A stretch of 64,000 bases of DNA. It comes from JBFWUW01 sp050247075. GTDB taxonomy: Bacteria > Planctomycetota > Planctomycetia > Pirellulales > JBFWUW01. The stretch covers positions 62,001 through 126,000 of the forward strand of contig JBFWUW010000005.1 of assembly GCA_050247075.1 (NCBI GenBank), read 5' to 3'. The position numbers were made by a program, and so were the translations under genes. The notes below the pieces were generated by a model that was not told where the DNA came from, searched no databases, and worked only from the letters and a program-made list of their open reading frames with translations. Below are positions 7,108-16,577 of the stretch, one piece after another (positions within the stretch are counted from its first letter, which is position 1; each line of letters begins with the position of its first letter).

Positions 7108-8070
7108 ATGCACCATCGCAAAACCAACTGGCGGCGATTGTTCCGCCTGATTGCGCTGGCATTGATGGTCACATTGTCGCTGTTGACCTTTCCTTCCAGC
7201 ATTCCCTGGATGGCCGCTATTTGGGTTGGATTGGCGGTGTATTCCTTGGTTCGGGGAGGCTACGGAAGTCCAGTCTTGGTGGTTGGCGCGACGATTCTAT
7301 TGGTAAAGCGAATTGATTGGCCGCCGCTGCTTATCGTACTGGCAATTTTTTCGGCAACGATTTTGGTGATTGAGTTGATTGCCTGGCGGCGGCATGCGGC
7401 ATGGACGGGTCGAACGAAAAAGCTCGCGGCTAGTTTGCTCGGCTGTGGATGGCTGCTATTTGCTTGGGATTGGGACCGTAGTTCGCACAGCAGTCGGGGC
7501 GAAACATTCGTCTGGCGGGAAGGTCGCACGATTGTCTGTCTGGGTGACAGTCTGACGTCGGGCGATCCACCCGTCGGCGGCTATCCCAAAGTTCTGCCCG
7601 AACTCCTCGGGCGGCCGGTGGTGGACATGGGCGTGGCCGGTATCAGTTCGTCCAATGGTGTCCGTCGGCTACCGGAAGTCCTGGCTTCGCGGCCGCAAAT
7701 CGTGGTACTCGAACTTGGCGGTCACGATTTCTTGCAAGGTCACTCGCGACAATCTCTTCAAGACAATCTGGAACAGATCATCGTCACATGCCGGGCGTGC
7801 GATGCGGAGGTTGTGTTGATGGAGGTTCCGCGCGGATTTGTGTACGACGCCTATGCGGGGCTGGAACGCCAATTGGCTCGCCAGTACGACTTGGAACTCG
7901 TAGCGGATACGCCCATTCGCAAGCTGGTGCTGTGGGGACCATTCGCACCACCGGGCCTTTGGATGAAAGAGTCGCGACTGAGCGACGATGGCCTGCATCC
8001 TAATGCACGCGGCAACGACGTACTGACGCTGGCGGTGGCCACGGCCATTCGTCGGTTGGCCAATCGTTAG
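7108..8070 (+). CDS. Membrane-anchored SGNH/GDSL-family hydrolase
   Basis: The first ~120 residues hold about four hydrophobic helices. Residues ~140-320 form an SGNH hydrolase domain of the TesA type: CLGDSLTSG (nucleophile Ser148), GVAGISS (block II Gly), LELGGHDFL (block III) and DGLHPN (catalytic Asp and His). The family hydrolyses esters or acyl groups; the substrate here is unknown. In block III the usual Asn of GxND is replaced by His (H206), which may change the oxyanion hole. It follows the desaturase by 19 bases, so a lipid-related role is possible but is inference. Confidence 0.75.
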   Translation: MHHRKTNWRRLFRLIALALMVTLSLLTFPSSIPWMAAIWVGLAVYSLVRGGYGSPVLVVGATILLVKRIDWPPLLIVLAIFSATILVIELIAWRRHAAWTGRTKKLAASLLGCGWLLFAWDWDRSSHSSRGETFVWREGRTIVCLGDSLTSGDPPVGGYPKVLPELLGRPVVDMGVAGISSSNGVRRLPEVLASRPQIVVLELGGHDFLQGHSRQSLQDNLEQIIVTCRACDAEVVLMEVPRGFVYDAYAGLERQLARQYDLELVADTPIRKLVLWGPFAPPGLWMKESRLSDDGLHPNARGNDVLTLAVATAIRRLANR

Positions 8071-8117
8071 CTCCCCGCCTCCTTGCCAACTCAGGCGGCA
8101 CGGTACAATGATTCGCT

Positions 8118-9038
8118 ATGACCGCATCGATCCAACCTTGGCCCGCCATGCGCGCTTCTGTTTGGCGGCTGAAGACCTGTTCACTGGAACTCCCCGCCGT
8201 CCCGCGGGTGATGGGGATTGTCAACGTTACGCCGGATAGTTTTTCCGACGGCGGACAGTTTGCCAGCACCGAGGCGGCCGTTGAGCGGGCATTGCAACTG
8301 GTAGCCGACGGAGCCGATCTGCTCGATATTGGGGGCGAAAGCACGCGTCCCTATGCCACCGAGGTCGATGCGCGCGAAGAACTGCGGCGCGTGTTGCCGG
8401 TCATCGAAAAGCTGCGTGACAAAACCACGGTGCCGCTGTCGATCGACACCTCGAAGGCGCTCGTGGCTCGTGAATGCCTGGCGGCTGGAGCCGAGATCAT
8501 CAATGACGTGACGGGCTTGGAGGGCGACCCGGACATGCTGGCCGTAGCCCTGGAATCCCGGGCGGGCGTGTGTGCCATGCACATGCAGGGAAATCCCCAG
8601 ACCATGCAGGACCAGCCGCAATACGTCGATGTGGTGCGGGACATTTCAAAGTATCTGCTAGCACGCCGTGATGCCTTGCGGCGGGCGAGCCTGGAACCGG
8701 AGCGAATCTGCCTCGATCCGGGTATTGGCTTTGGCAAGACGCATCAACACAATTTGACCTTACTAGCGGGTTGCCAATCATTTCATTCGCTAGGCTGCCC
8801 TTTGCTGGTGGGGCCGTCGCGCAAAGGTTTTATCGCCAAGGTCTTGGGCCAGCCGCAAGCCGACCGGGACGCCGGCACCGTGGGAGTCTGCCTGTCGCTG
8901 GCCCAACAAGGGGTGCAGATCTTACGGGTTCACAACGTGGCGCTGCTCAAGCCAGCATTGCTGCTGTTTGCCGCTAGCGGCGGCGTATCGGGGCAGGCGC
9001 TGCAACTAGCACCCGCCGAATCGCCACAACGGCGTTGA
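8118..9038 (+). CDS. folP: Dihydropteroate synthase
   Basis: Joins p-aminobenzoate to the pterin diphosphate in folate synthesis. The family signatures are intact: GIVNVTPDSFSDGG near residue 33, DIGGESTRP near residue 73, CAMHMQGNPQTM, DPGIGFGKT and GPSRKGFI. The 306-aa length includes ~25 extra N-terminal residues before the first strand. No ribosome binding site precedes the ATG at 8118. A TACAAT (8104-8109) with TTGCCA (8083-8088, short 15-base spacer) would start transcription almost at the ATG, so a leaderless mRNA is possible. Confidence 0.93.
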   Translation: MTASIQPWPAMRASVWRLKTCSLELPAVPRVMGIVNVTPDSFSDGGQFASTEAAVERALQLVADGADLLDIGGESTRPYATEVDAREELRRVLPVIEKLRDKTTVPLSIDTSKALVARECLAAGAEIINDVTGLEGDPDMLAVALESRAGVCAMHMQGNPQTMQDQPQYVDVVRDISKYLLARRDALRRASLEPERICLDPGIGFGKTHQHNLTLLAGCQSFHSLGCPLLVGPSRKGFIAKVLGQPQADRDAGTVGVCLSLAQQGVQILRVHNVALLKPALLLFAASGGVSGQALQLAPAESPQRR

Positions 9039-9117
9039 CCCCGCGCAGGGGTCCAGCGATACTCCAAATTGGGACGAAAGCCGCCTCATCCCGGCGCTTT
9101 CCCGATGTGAGAGCGGG

Positions 9118-9207
9118 AAGGTAGATTCCGCCTGCCGGGCGGAACCTGGAACTGTATTGAACCTTACAACCGCCGCGGGTTCCTTCCGGCAGAAGGAACG
9201 TACCTAT
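9118..9207. repeat. About 90-bp imperfect palindromic intergenic repeat, copy A
   Basis: Starts AAGGTAGATTCCGCCTGCCG and ends near GGAACGTACCTAT. It shares its outer and central blocks (CCGCCTGCCGGGCGG, CCGCCGCGGGTTCC, GGCAGA-GGAA, TACCTA) with the region 17923-18010. The ends are mutually complementary (GGTA with TACC, TTCC with GGAA). It lies 34 bases before the proA start. Confidence 0.6.
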
Positions 9208-9241
9208 CGCCCACACGCAACCCTTGCCGCCCGTAGCTGTT

Positions 9242-10516
9242 ATGTCCATCGCCTCACTCCCCGATCTGGAACAGTATTGCCTGGATGTGGCTAAGCGCGC
9301 GCAGCGGGCATCCGTGGAACTGCTAGAGGCATCGGGCGCGGCCAAGAATGAATGGCTGCGGCTGAGCGCCAAGCTGCTGCGAGAGAGAACGGCCGCGCTG
9401 TTGGAAGCCAACGCTCGCGACCTGGAGGCGGCCCCCGGTTTTGGGTTAACCGCGGCGGCTGTTGACCGGTTGCGGCTGACGCCCAAAAGCATCCAGGGCA
9501 TGGCCGATGCCTTGGACGAAATCGCCGCCATGAACGATCCGGTGGGCGAAGTGCTGGAATCGAGCGTGCGGCCCAACGGGCTGCAAGTCAGCAAGGTGCG
9601 CGTGCCGCTGGGGGTGGTGTTCTTCATCTACGAATCGCGGCCCAATGTCACTGCGGATGCGGCGGCGCTGTGCGTAAAGAGCAGCAACGCGGTCATTTTG
9701 CGCGGCGGCAAAGAGGCGGCCCATTCCAATCAGGCGATCGCCGAGCTGCTGCGCGAAGCGGCAGCCGACGTGGGGCTGCCAGCCGACGCGGTGCAATTGG
9801 TCGGCACGCCCGACCGCGATGCGGTAGGGCATTTTCTGCGCCTGCCCGAGTACATTACGTTGGCCATTCCCCGCGGTGGCGAGAGCCTGATCCGCCGGGT
9901 GGCGGCCGAAGCACAAATGCCGGTCATGAAGCACTACGCCGGCAACTGCCACGTCTACGTCGATTGCGCGGCCGACCTGAACATGGCGGAGCGGATTGTC
10001 GTCAACGCCAAATGCCAGCGGATGGGCGTCTGCAACGCGGCCGAGTCACTACTGGTCCACGCCGACGTGGCCGAAAAGTTCGTGCCCGATGTGTGCCGCG
10101 CGCTGATGGCGCAAGGGATTGAAATTCGCGGTGACGAGCGTATTTGCCGGTTGGTGCCCGGCTGTACCGCCGCGGCCGAGTCGGACTTTTCCGCGGAGTT
10201 CCTGGGACCGGTCATTTCCGCCGCCGTGGTTGATTCGCTGGAACAGGCGATCGAGCATATCGCCCGCCACGGTTCGCAACATACGGAAACCATTGTCACC
10301 GGCAGCCTGGCCGCCGCGCGAACCTTTACGGCCCGCGTCGATAGCTCGGCCGTAATCGTCAACGCCAGCACGCGGTTCAACGATGGCGGCTGCCTGGGGC
10401 TGGGGGCGGAGATCGGCATCAGCACCGACAAGTTCCACGCCCGCGGGCCGTGCGGTTTGAAGGAACTGACCACCTATAAATACGTTGTGCATGGCGACGG
10501 ACAGATACGCGAGTAA
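9242..10516 (+). CDS. proA: Gamma-glutamyl phosphate reductase
   Basis: Reduces gamma-glutamyl phosphate to glutamate semialdehyde with NADPH in proline synthesis. It is a 424-aa member of the aldehyde dehydrogenase superfamily with the ProA signature region, including the catalytic Cys in KCQRMGVCNAAES near residue 265, and the VPLGVVFFIYESRPNVT cofactor-binding stretch. The ATG at 9242 gives the usual N-terminus; an in-frame TTG at 9224 is less likely. No proB is in the window. The last 22 bases of the gene are repeated downstream at 10663-10684 on the far side of a palindromic repeat. Confidence 0.93.
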   Translation: MSIASLPDLEQYCLDVAKRAQRASVELLEASGAAKNEWLRLSAKLLRERTAALLEANARDLEAAPGFGLTAAAVDRLRLTPKSIQGMADALDEIAAMNDPVGEVLESSVRPNGLQVSKVRVPLGVVFFIYESRPNVTADAAALCVKSSNAVILRGGKEAAHSNQAIAELLREAAADVGLPADAVQLVGTPDRDAVGHFLRLPEYITLAIPRGGESLIRRVAAEAQMPVMKHYAGNCHVYVDCAADLNMAERIVVNAKCQRMGVCNAAESLLVHADVAEKFVPDVCRALMAQGIEIRGDERICRLVPGCTAAAESDFSAEFLGPVISAAVVDSLEQAIEHIARHGSQHTETIVTGSLAAARTFTARVDSSAVIVNASTRFNDGGCLGLGAEIGISTDKFHARGPCGLKELTTYKYVVHGDGQIRE

Positions 10517-10684
10517 TCAACATGTGCGGATGAGTGATGGCGATTGTACTCCCTCTCCCTCTGGGAGAGGGCCGGGGTGAGGGTTGGCTGATTGGAAAAC
10601 TTTTCGCCGCCCCCCCCTCACCCCAACCCTCTCCCGGAGTACCGGGCGAGGGAGCTTGAAGACGACGGACAGATACGCGAGTAA
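10495..10684. repeat. 22-bp direct repeats flanking a palindromic element
   Basis: A 22-base sequence containing GACGGACAGATACGCGAGTA occurs at 10495-10516 (end of proA including its stop codon) and again, identical, at 10663-10684. Between them lies the 106-bp palindromic element. The arrangement looks like a long target duplication or a recombination event linked to arrival of the element. Confidence 0.75.
10549..10654. repeat. 106-bp palindromic repeat element, copy 1
   Basis: Left part CTCCCTCTCCCTCTGGGAGA followed by GGGCCGGGGTGAGGG; right part CCCTCACCCCAACCCTCTCC followed by CGGAGTACCGGGCGAGGGAG. The two halves are inverted repeats and each can fold by itself. A second copy of exactly the same length lies at 63530-63635 and a half copy at 11783-11806. 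No coding capacity; it resembles a MITE/REP-type element and may also act as a terminator after proA. Confidence 0.8.
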
Positions 10685-10711
10685 GCGGCAATAGCCCACG
10701 AGGAGCCAGGG

Positions 10712-11764
10712 ATGGCCAACGAAGTACTCAGCCAGGAAGAAGTCGAAAGCTTGCTCTCGGCGCTCGACCAAGGGGCCCGCCCCGCGCCCTCGCGGCGCGA
10801 TACGACCAGGCCGGTGGGGCCCGCGCCGACGATCCGCACGCGCGAAAAAGTCACCACATACGACTTCAAGCGGCCCGAGCGCGTGGGCAAAGAGCAAATG
10901 CGCGCGTTGCAATCGCTGCACGAGGGGTTTGGCCGCAACTTTGGCGCGGCGTTGTCGGGCTTGCTGCGGTCGATGGTCGAGGTCAAGCTGACCAGCGTTG
11001 ACCAGTTGACCTACAGCGAGTTCGTGTTCAGCCTGGAGAACCCCACTTGCTTTAATCTGCTCAAAGCCGATGCGCTCGACGGCAACCTGATTCTGGATAT
11101 CAATCCGTCCATCCTTTATCCGATTATCGACCGGCTGCTAGGGGGCGGCCGAGAGGGGGTGGCACCCGCCCGGCGGCCGTTGACCGAGATCGAACTGCGG
11201 CTGGTCACCAAAATCACGACGTTGTTTCTGGTCGAAATGCGGCGGGCCTGGGAGAACGTGCTGAACCTCGACCTGTCGGTGGTTCGCGTGGAGAGCAACC
11301 CGCAACTGGTGCAGATCATTCCGCCAAACGAGGTGGTGGTGCTGATCAGCTTTGAGTTGACGCTGCACGACGATGTGCGGGGGATGCTCAACTTGTGCAT
11401 TCCGTTCAACTCCATCGAGCGGATCGGCAGCAAGCTCTCGTCCAACAATTGGCTGGCCTATGGCCGGCGCGATGCGTCGCCGGAAACGGCCCGCCAGATC
11501 GGCGGCAACCTGCAGGGATCGCAAGTGCAACTGGTGGCGCAGTTGGCGGTCTCGACGATTACCACGGGCGACCTGATTGGCCTGCGCGTGGGAGACATCA
11601 TCACGACGGAGCAAGACGTGCGGCAGCCGCTGTTGGTGCAGATCAGCGGGTTGAACAAATATCTGGGCTTCGCGGGTGCTTACAAGGGACGCAAGGCGAT
11701 ACGTATTGAGTCGGCCACGCCGGGCGAAGCGGCCAAGAGCAAGAAGCCCCCGAGCGCGGCGTAA
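10712..11764 (+). CDS. fliM: Flagellar motor switch protein
   Basis: FliM is part of the C-ring at the flagellar base and binds phosphorylated CheY to switch rotation. The N-terminal CheY-binding peptide is visible as LSQEEVESLLSAL (residues ~6-18), followed by the linker, the CheC-like middle domain with the ILDINPSILYPIIDRLLGG stretch near residues 130-148, and a C-terminal SpoA-like domain (residues ~265-335). The 350-aa length is normal. A strong GAGGAG ribosome binding site precedes ATG 10712. It stands alone: no fliN or other flagellar genes are nearby, consistent with the scattered motility genes of planctomycetes. Confidence 0.93.
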   Translation: MANEVLSQEEVESLLSALDQGARPAPSRRDTTRPVGPAPTIRTREKVTTYDFKRPERVGKEQMRALQSLHEGFGRNFGAALSGLLRSMVEVKLTSVDQLTYSEFVFSLENPTCFNLLKADALDGNLILDINPSILYPIIDRLLGGGREGVAPARRPLTEIELRLVTKITTLFLVEMRRAWENVLNLDLSVVRVESNPQLVQIIPPNEVVVLISFELTLHDDVRGMLNLCIPFNSIERIGSKLSSNNWLAYGRRDASPETARQIGGNLQGSQVQLVAQLAVSTITTGDLIGLRVGDIITTEQDVRQPLLVQISGLNKYLGFAGAYKGRKAIRIESATPGEAAKSKKPPSAA

Positions 11765-11782
11765 GGTACTTACGCGCTTTTT

Positions 11783-11806
11783 CTCCCTCTCCTCTGGGAG
11801 AGGGAG
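11783..11806. terminator. Hairpin between convergent genes (half copy of the 106-bp repeat)
   Basis: CTCCCTCTCC and GGAGAGGGAG form a perfect 10-bp stem with a 4-base loop. It lies 19 bases after fliM and 38 bases after the end of the minus-strand gene. It matches the left end of the 106-bp repeat. On the minus strand the arm is followed by AAAAAGC, so the T tract needed on the plus side is missing; termination is inferred from position only. Confidence 0.45.
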
Positions 11807-11843
11807 CAAGTGTGGAAGTTGCGCGGCGCAAAGTCCCGGGACA

Positions 11844-13934
11844 TCACGGTTTGACGACGATCAATTCGAGATAGCGGTCGCCGTTGGTCCGCGGCAATAC
11901 GACGTCCACGTAATCCAGAATCGCCAAGTTGTAGCGAGTCAAAGCCGACAGAAAATCGAACGATTCTTGGGTCTGGATCTCGACCGCCGCCAGCAATTCG
12001 TCGATCACCCGTTCGTTCAGCTTGTACTCGGTGGCTGCCTGCGCGCGGGCCGAATCGGCCAGCACCACGGCAGCCGCCCGGTCGATCAAGGCATCGAAGC
12101 GGCCTCCCACCGCCGCGGTCGCCAAACGCTCTCGGGCAGAGGGAGCCGCCGATTGATCGACACGGTACCGCCCGGCATGGGGCGATGTGCTGGGCAGCAG
12201 CCAGGGTCCATCCAGGGGACGGCCAGCCAGGCGGGTTAGCTCCAATTGCGCTTCTTGCATGGCCAGCCGGCCTTCCATCAAGGCTGCCTCAGCGGCCAGT
12301 TTCGCGGTACGCAGTTCCACCATGGCCCGCGCACCCGACTCTGTCTTGCGCTTGTCGAGCAAGATGGGCGTGTAATCGCAAAGCTGCTTGAACTGTTCCG
12401 CCAGCACATGTTGCCGCGCCACTTGTTCGCGGGCCTTCCAATAGGCCGCGGCCAGCGCGTGGCGCTGGCCAGGCGCGGCCTGGGCCAGCACTTCGTCTAG
12501 CGCGGTGCGCGTGCCGCTGTCGGGTGGCAAGTGCTGGTCAAAGTGCAGCGAGACGGCTAGCTGGTGGGTCCGCTTGACCGGGCTAAGCGATGTAAGAGCC
12601 GCGTAGAGGGGCGAGTCGATATGTTGCGTATCGGCACCGGCGGGGGTGGATTCCACGCCTTCAAACGGGTCGGCAAAGCGACGTCCACCCGCCCGCGCCA
12701 CAAACCGGCGAACGGGCCGGCCGGCCGAATTCTCGGACTCACTCGCTTCCCCGTCGATAGCTGGCGGCTTGTCGGCATCGGAAGGGCGAACGGCGGGTGT
12801 CGGCGTGTTGGGCCGCTTGTTGGGAGGGGACACGGCAGGCAATGCCGCGCCATCGGCGGGCAAGGGTGACTTGATCATCATCGACACCAGTTCCGTGACG
12901 GCCGTTTGTTCGCCTCCCGCCGCTACCGCGTATTCCGCGATCTCGCCATTGTACAACTCGATGGAGGCAATGAATGCCCGGCGGTGCCGCTGCAAATCGG
13001 CCAGCCGAGCCACAATCTCTGCCAGCTTGGTCTGACCCAGTTTGAACGACTCGGCCGCTGTCACCGCCGAATCCTCGGCGGACAGGATGGCATCGGCCCG
13101 CAGGTCGATGACCTGGCGTTGCAACGGCAGGGCACGGTCGATATACCGCAAGCGTGGCGAGACATTCCGCGAGCCAAAAACCTGTTGGTACAACGTGCGG
13201 TATTGGCCGACATGCGGTTCGTCCGAAGGCAACGGCAGATTGTTCTTATCAACCCCGCCCAGGGCCGTCGCCAGTTCATGCTGGGCCAACAGGGCCTCCA
13301 GTTCAGCCTCCCGCATGCGGGCCCGCGAGGTTGATTGTTCGATTTGCAGCCTGTCGGCCAGGGGTTGCTCATTGAGCGGCTTGACGCGCACGGCGGCCGG
13401 CTGTGGCGGCTCCTCCGGCACAATCAAGGTCATGAACCGTTGATGTTCATCGACCGCGTAGTGGTATTCGCACAGCGCATGGCTAAGCTTCCAATACAGC
13501 CGGGTCACTTCCAGATGTTTGCCCCGTTCCGCCAGCGACAGGGCTGTTGCCAGGCTCAACGGTTGGCCGGAAAGCTCTACGCCAGTCTTGGGGGCGGCCA
13601 GCGCCTCGCGCAGCAATTCCACCGCGCCCAGGTGATGTTTGATCGGTTTGACATCGACCAGCGGGCGGCCGGAAGGCTCAGGCTCAATAGCTGGCGGCGA
13701 TACAACCGCGGGCGGAGCGGCTGCCGGCGGTTCGGGGGTGGCCGGCTCTGGCTCAAGCGGGCCGTCAGCCTCGGCCGGAGTGGCGGGCGCCGCCGGACGC
13801 GGTGTACCCGTTGCTGGCCGAGGCGTGCCGGTCGCGGGGCGGGGAGTGCCCGAACCCCGGGGAGGCGTGAAACGCGGCTTGTCGTCGGCCTGTGCCAAAG
13901 CCGATACGGCAATCAGTAGTCCACCAATCCACAT
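11844..13934 (-). CDS. Secreted helical protein resembling TolC-type efflux subunits
   Basis: The start at 13934 gives a clear signal peptide (MWIGGLLIAVSALAQA, then DDKP) and is preceded by GAGGA. Residues ~25-120 are low complexity, with three GTPRPAT-type repeats and Pro/Ala-rich sequence. The rest is predicted largely helical in two related halves. Each half contains TolC-like patterns: VTRLYWKLSHAL, REAELEALLAQHELATALGG, SIELYNGEIAEYAVA in the first and AQLELTRLAGRPLDG, ALTRYNLAILDYVDVVLP in the second. I infer an outer-membrane/periplasmic helical-barrel relative, but no partner RND or ABC genes are adjacent. The function is otherwise unknown. Confidence 0.55.
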   Translation of the reverse strand: MWIGGLLIAVSALAQADDKPRFTPPRGSGTPRPATGTPRPATGTPRPAAPATPAEADGPLEPEPATPEPPAAAPPAVVSPPAIEPEPSGRPLVDVKPIKHHLGAVELLREALAAPKTGVELSGQPLSLATALSLAERGKHLEVTRLYWKLSHALCEYHYAVDEHQRFMTLIVPEEPPQPAAVRVKPLNEQPLADRLQIEQSTSRARMREAELEALLAQHELATALGGVDKNNLPLPSDEPHVGQYRTLYQQVFGSRNVSPRLRYIDRALPLQRQVIDLRADAILSAEDSAVTAAESFKLGQTKLAEIVARLADLQRHRRAFIASIELYNGEIAEYAVAAGGEQTAVTELVSMMIKSPLPADGAALPAVSPPNKRPNTPTPAVRPSDADKPPAIDGEASESENSAGRPVRRFVARAGGRRFADPFEGVESTPAGADTQHIDSPLYAALTSLSPVKRTHQLAVSLHFDQHLPPDSGTRTALDEVLAQAAPGQRHALAAAYWKAREQVARQHVLAEQFKQLCDYTPILLDKRKTESGARAMVELRTAKLAAEAALMEGRLAMQEAQLELTRLAGRPLDGPWLLPSTSPHAGRYRVDQSAAPSARERLATAAVGGRFDALIDRAAAVVLADSARAQAATEYKLNERVIDELLAAVEIQTQESFDFLSALTRYNLAILDYVDVVLPRTNGDRYLELIVVKP

Positions 13935-14162
13935 GTTGTTCGTCCTCGACCGATAGCGGTGCCATGCACTGGGGCCGCCGCCAAAAAACGTCACGGCCTA
14001 AACCGGGCGATCATGGGCGTTCCCTAAGGCTACTCTAATTCTTGGTCACCCGATAAGCCAGATGCCTATCCAAGAACGCCAATAACCGGACAAGTGCCGA
14101 ATCTATGCTGGCAGCGCTATCATCCTGTCATCCCGAAGGCTTTTCGCCGCCGGACTGGGCCG

Positions 14163-16202
14163 CTACGGGCTTTTGCCGAACTCGTAAATCCCTTGGCCGG
14201 TGGGGGAGGCGATGAGGAAGTAGACTTCACCTTGTTCGTCCTCACCGAACGACAGAACCGGCGTTTTGGGGCCGGGGATTGTGCGGTTGGAGACGACACG
14301 TTTTTGCTTGGCGTCGTACTTCAAGGCCCACACGATGCCGGTAATGTAGTCGGCATAAAGGTAGCTGCCTTCCAATTCTGGCACCTTCTTGCCGCGATAG
14401 ACATGGCCGCCGGTGATCGACTTGCCGGTATCGTGGTGGTATTCCCAGATCGGCTCGACGAGGTCCTTGCGTACATCGACGCCCCGCGCACCGAACGGGT
14501 GCTGCCCCTCCCGCAGATTCCAACCGTAGTTTTTGCCCGGCTTGACGATGTTGATCTCTTCCCACAAGTTCTGGCCGACATCGGCCAGCCAGCAGTCGCC
14601 CGTCTTGCGGTCGAGCGAGAACCGCCACGGATTGCGAAAGCCGTATGCCCAAATCTCTGGCTGGGCATCCTTTTTACCCACAAACGGATTGTCCTTGGGA
14701 ATGGCATACGGCTTGTCGCCATCCTTGTGGTCAACGTCGATCCGCAGCAGCTTGCCCAGCAAGGTATCCAGGCTTTGGCCGTTGGCGTACAGGTCGTTGC
14801 CAAACCCGCCGTCACCCAAGGCTACATAGAGATAGCCGTCCGTCCCAAAGCAGACCGTGCCGCCGTCGTGATTCCAAAACGGATGCTCGATGCGAAGCAA
14901 GACCTCTTCCGAGGATGGATCGGCCTGTTTGGGGTTATCGCTCTTCAGACGGAACCGCGACAGCAAATTGACATACGGCGCGTCGGCCTTGTTGGGCGTG
15001 TAGAACACGAACAGCTCGCCGTTCTCCTTAAACTTGGGATGAAACGTCACTCCCAGCAGGCCCTCTTCGTTGGTCTTGTCGCTGTAGCGCACGCGGTCGG
15101 TAATATCCAAGAAGATCTCGGTCTTGGCCGGCTTGTTTTGATTGGCGAAGACGTGGACCGTGCCGTGCTGTTCGGCGACAAACACCCGGTTGCTGCCATC
15201 GCCGGCGTGCGTCAGCACGATCGGCCGCAAGGGGACGATCTCACCAGCGTCGGTTTCGCCCTGCCAACCAGTCCATTCCAAATCGGGAAAGGCCACCTTG
15301 GCGGCCAACGGCAGCGGGGAGTCATCGACTGCCTCGTCTGGCACCTCGGCGGTCAAGGCGGTCAGCGTGCCGCCCATCATATCGGGCACCAGGATCATCT
15401 TCGCGGAGGCGTCCAGGCAAATATCGGCCGCCGATTTGAAACCCGACGCCAGCAACTTGGGCTTATCGCCCGACCGGCCAATGACAAACACGCGGCCATC
15501 CTTCCAATCGCTGGTGAACAGCCGGCCGTGGCGGTCCCACGCCAGGCCGTCGGTGCCACCCAGGCCATCGGCCAGCTTTTCGTAAGAGCGGTCGGCCAGT
15601 TTGATGCGATACAGCGTCCCCGTGCCAAAGTCCCCCAACAACAAGTGCGAGGCCCCATCCAACAGCAGGCCGTTAGGAGTGCTTAGCTCTGGCAAGTTCT
15701 TTTGGTTGACGACGACATCGACCAGCCCGCGGGTGGAAATACGATAGACCGCGCCGTCGTTGCCCATCAGGTCGCCGGAATCGCTGACGAACAGCGTGCC
15801 GCTTTCGGCATCGACGGCCAGATCGTTCAAGAATTTGGGCGTGGTGGGAAAAGCATTGGCCGGGGCAAACCGCTTGAGCAGCCCCGTTTTGTCGATTTGC
15901 AGCACATGGCGCTTGTCGGCCACGAACAGCGAACCGTCATGGGCTACCAGTCCCTTCGGGTCGTCCAAGCCTTCGACAAACGGCACCGCCTTTCCGTCTT
16001 CAACCACCACGATCGAGCCGTCGCCGTCAACGTCGAACTCGCCGATCACGCTGATATAGGTGCGGCCATCACTGCCAATGGCCACCGACTCTGGGTTCTT
16101 CAAACCGGTTAGCAGCGGCTTGGGCATGGCGTCAGCCGCCACCACGGACCCAAAAGCAGACAACGCCAGCAACGCGGCGGCAACAAGACGAAACAGTGGC
16201 AT
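14163..16202 (-). CDS. Secreted two-domain protein: NHL-type propeller plus PQQ-type glucose/sorbosone dehydrogenase domain
   Basis: The start at 16202 (MPLFRLVAAALLALSAFGSV, cleavage near VVAADA) gives a signal peptide; upstream codons do not. Residues ~25-320 form a beta-propeller with repeated GSDGRTYISV, DSGDLMG, NGLLLDG, DGLAWDRHGRLF blades of the SMP-30/NHL type. Residues ~335-679 form a GSDH domain: RPIVLTHAGDGSNRVFVAEQ, LLGVTFHPKF, NHDGGTVCFGTDGYLYVALGDGG, and EIWAYGFRNPWRFSLDR, the family hallmark. Such proteins oxidise sugars with pyrroloquinoline quinone or serve only as binding propellers; cofactor use is not proven here. The two propellers in one chain could couple substrate capture and oxidation in the periplasm. 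Confidence 0.8.
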   Translation of the reverse strand: MPLFRLVAAALLALSAFGSVVAADAMPKPLLTGLKNPESVAIGSDGRTYISVIGEFDVDGDGSIVVVEDGKAVPFVEGLDDPKGLVAHDGSLFVADKRHVLQIDKTGLLKRFAPANAFPTTPKFLNDLAVDAESGTLFVSDSGDLMGNDGAVYRISTRGLVDVVVNQKNLPELSTPNGLLLDGASHLLLGDFGTGTLYRIKLADRSYEKLADGLGGTDGLAWDRHGRLFTSDWKDGRVFVIGRSGDKPKLLASGFKSAADICLDASAKMILVPDMMGGTLTALTAEVPDEAVDDSPLPLAAKVAFPDLEWTGWQGETDAGEIVPLRPIVLTHAGDGSNRVFVAEQHGTVHVFANQNKPAKTEIFLDITDRVRYSDKTNEEGLLGVTFHPKFKENGELFVFYTPNKADAPYVNLLSRFRLKSDNPKQADPSSEEVLLRIEHPFWNHDGGTVCFGTDGYLYVALGDGGFGNDLYANGQSLDTLLGKLLRIDVDHKDGDKPYAIPKDNPFVGKKDAQPEIWAYGFRNPWRFSLDRKTGDCWLADVGQNLWEEINIVKPGKNYGWNLREGQHPFGARGVDVRKDLVEPIWEYHHDTGKSITGGHVYRGKKVPELEGSYLYADYITGIVWALKYDAKQKRVVSNRTIPGPKTPVLSFGEDEQGEVYFLIASPTGQGIYEFGKSP

Positions 16203-16577
16203 AAGGGGCAAATCCTGGTGCAAAACGGTGGGAAGTAGCGGGCAAGCCAAGGCTGGTAGCATACGTCGCGGAAACGGGGGGATCAACCACGGCCCCAGGC
16301 TATCACCGGCAAGGGCAGCGGCGGATGCTTGCAAATCCCCAAGCCGGGAAGAATTGTGTCTTGCTTACCAGAATGGCGGTGAAATAATAATCGTTGGAAA
16401 AAGCTGGCGTCCTTGGCAATCGTGAATCATCGAGGCTATTTCGGACATTTTCCATGCCGCCATTCTCGGAACTCTTTCCGGCCATTCTCTTGAGCGGCAC
16501 GCGCATTTCGGCGCTGTCGTTTTTAATGAAAACCCAAACAGATCGAGCATCACTTTATTGAGAAAGCGCAGCCCATC

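Noticed and set aside
10549..10654. Insertion sequence after proA
   Set aside because: The element is only 106 bp, palindromic and without any transposase frame, so it is treated as a non-autonomous repeat.
14094..15686. 530-codon plus-strand open frame opposite the sugar dehydrogenase-like gene
   Set aside because: Antisense shadow of a clear two-propeller secreted protein; no ribosome binding site or recognisable domain.
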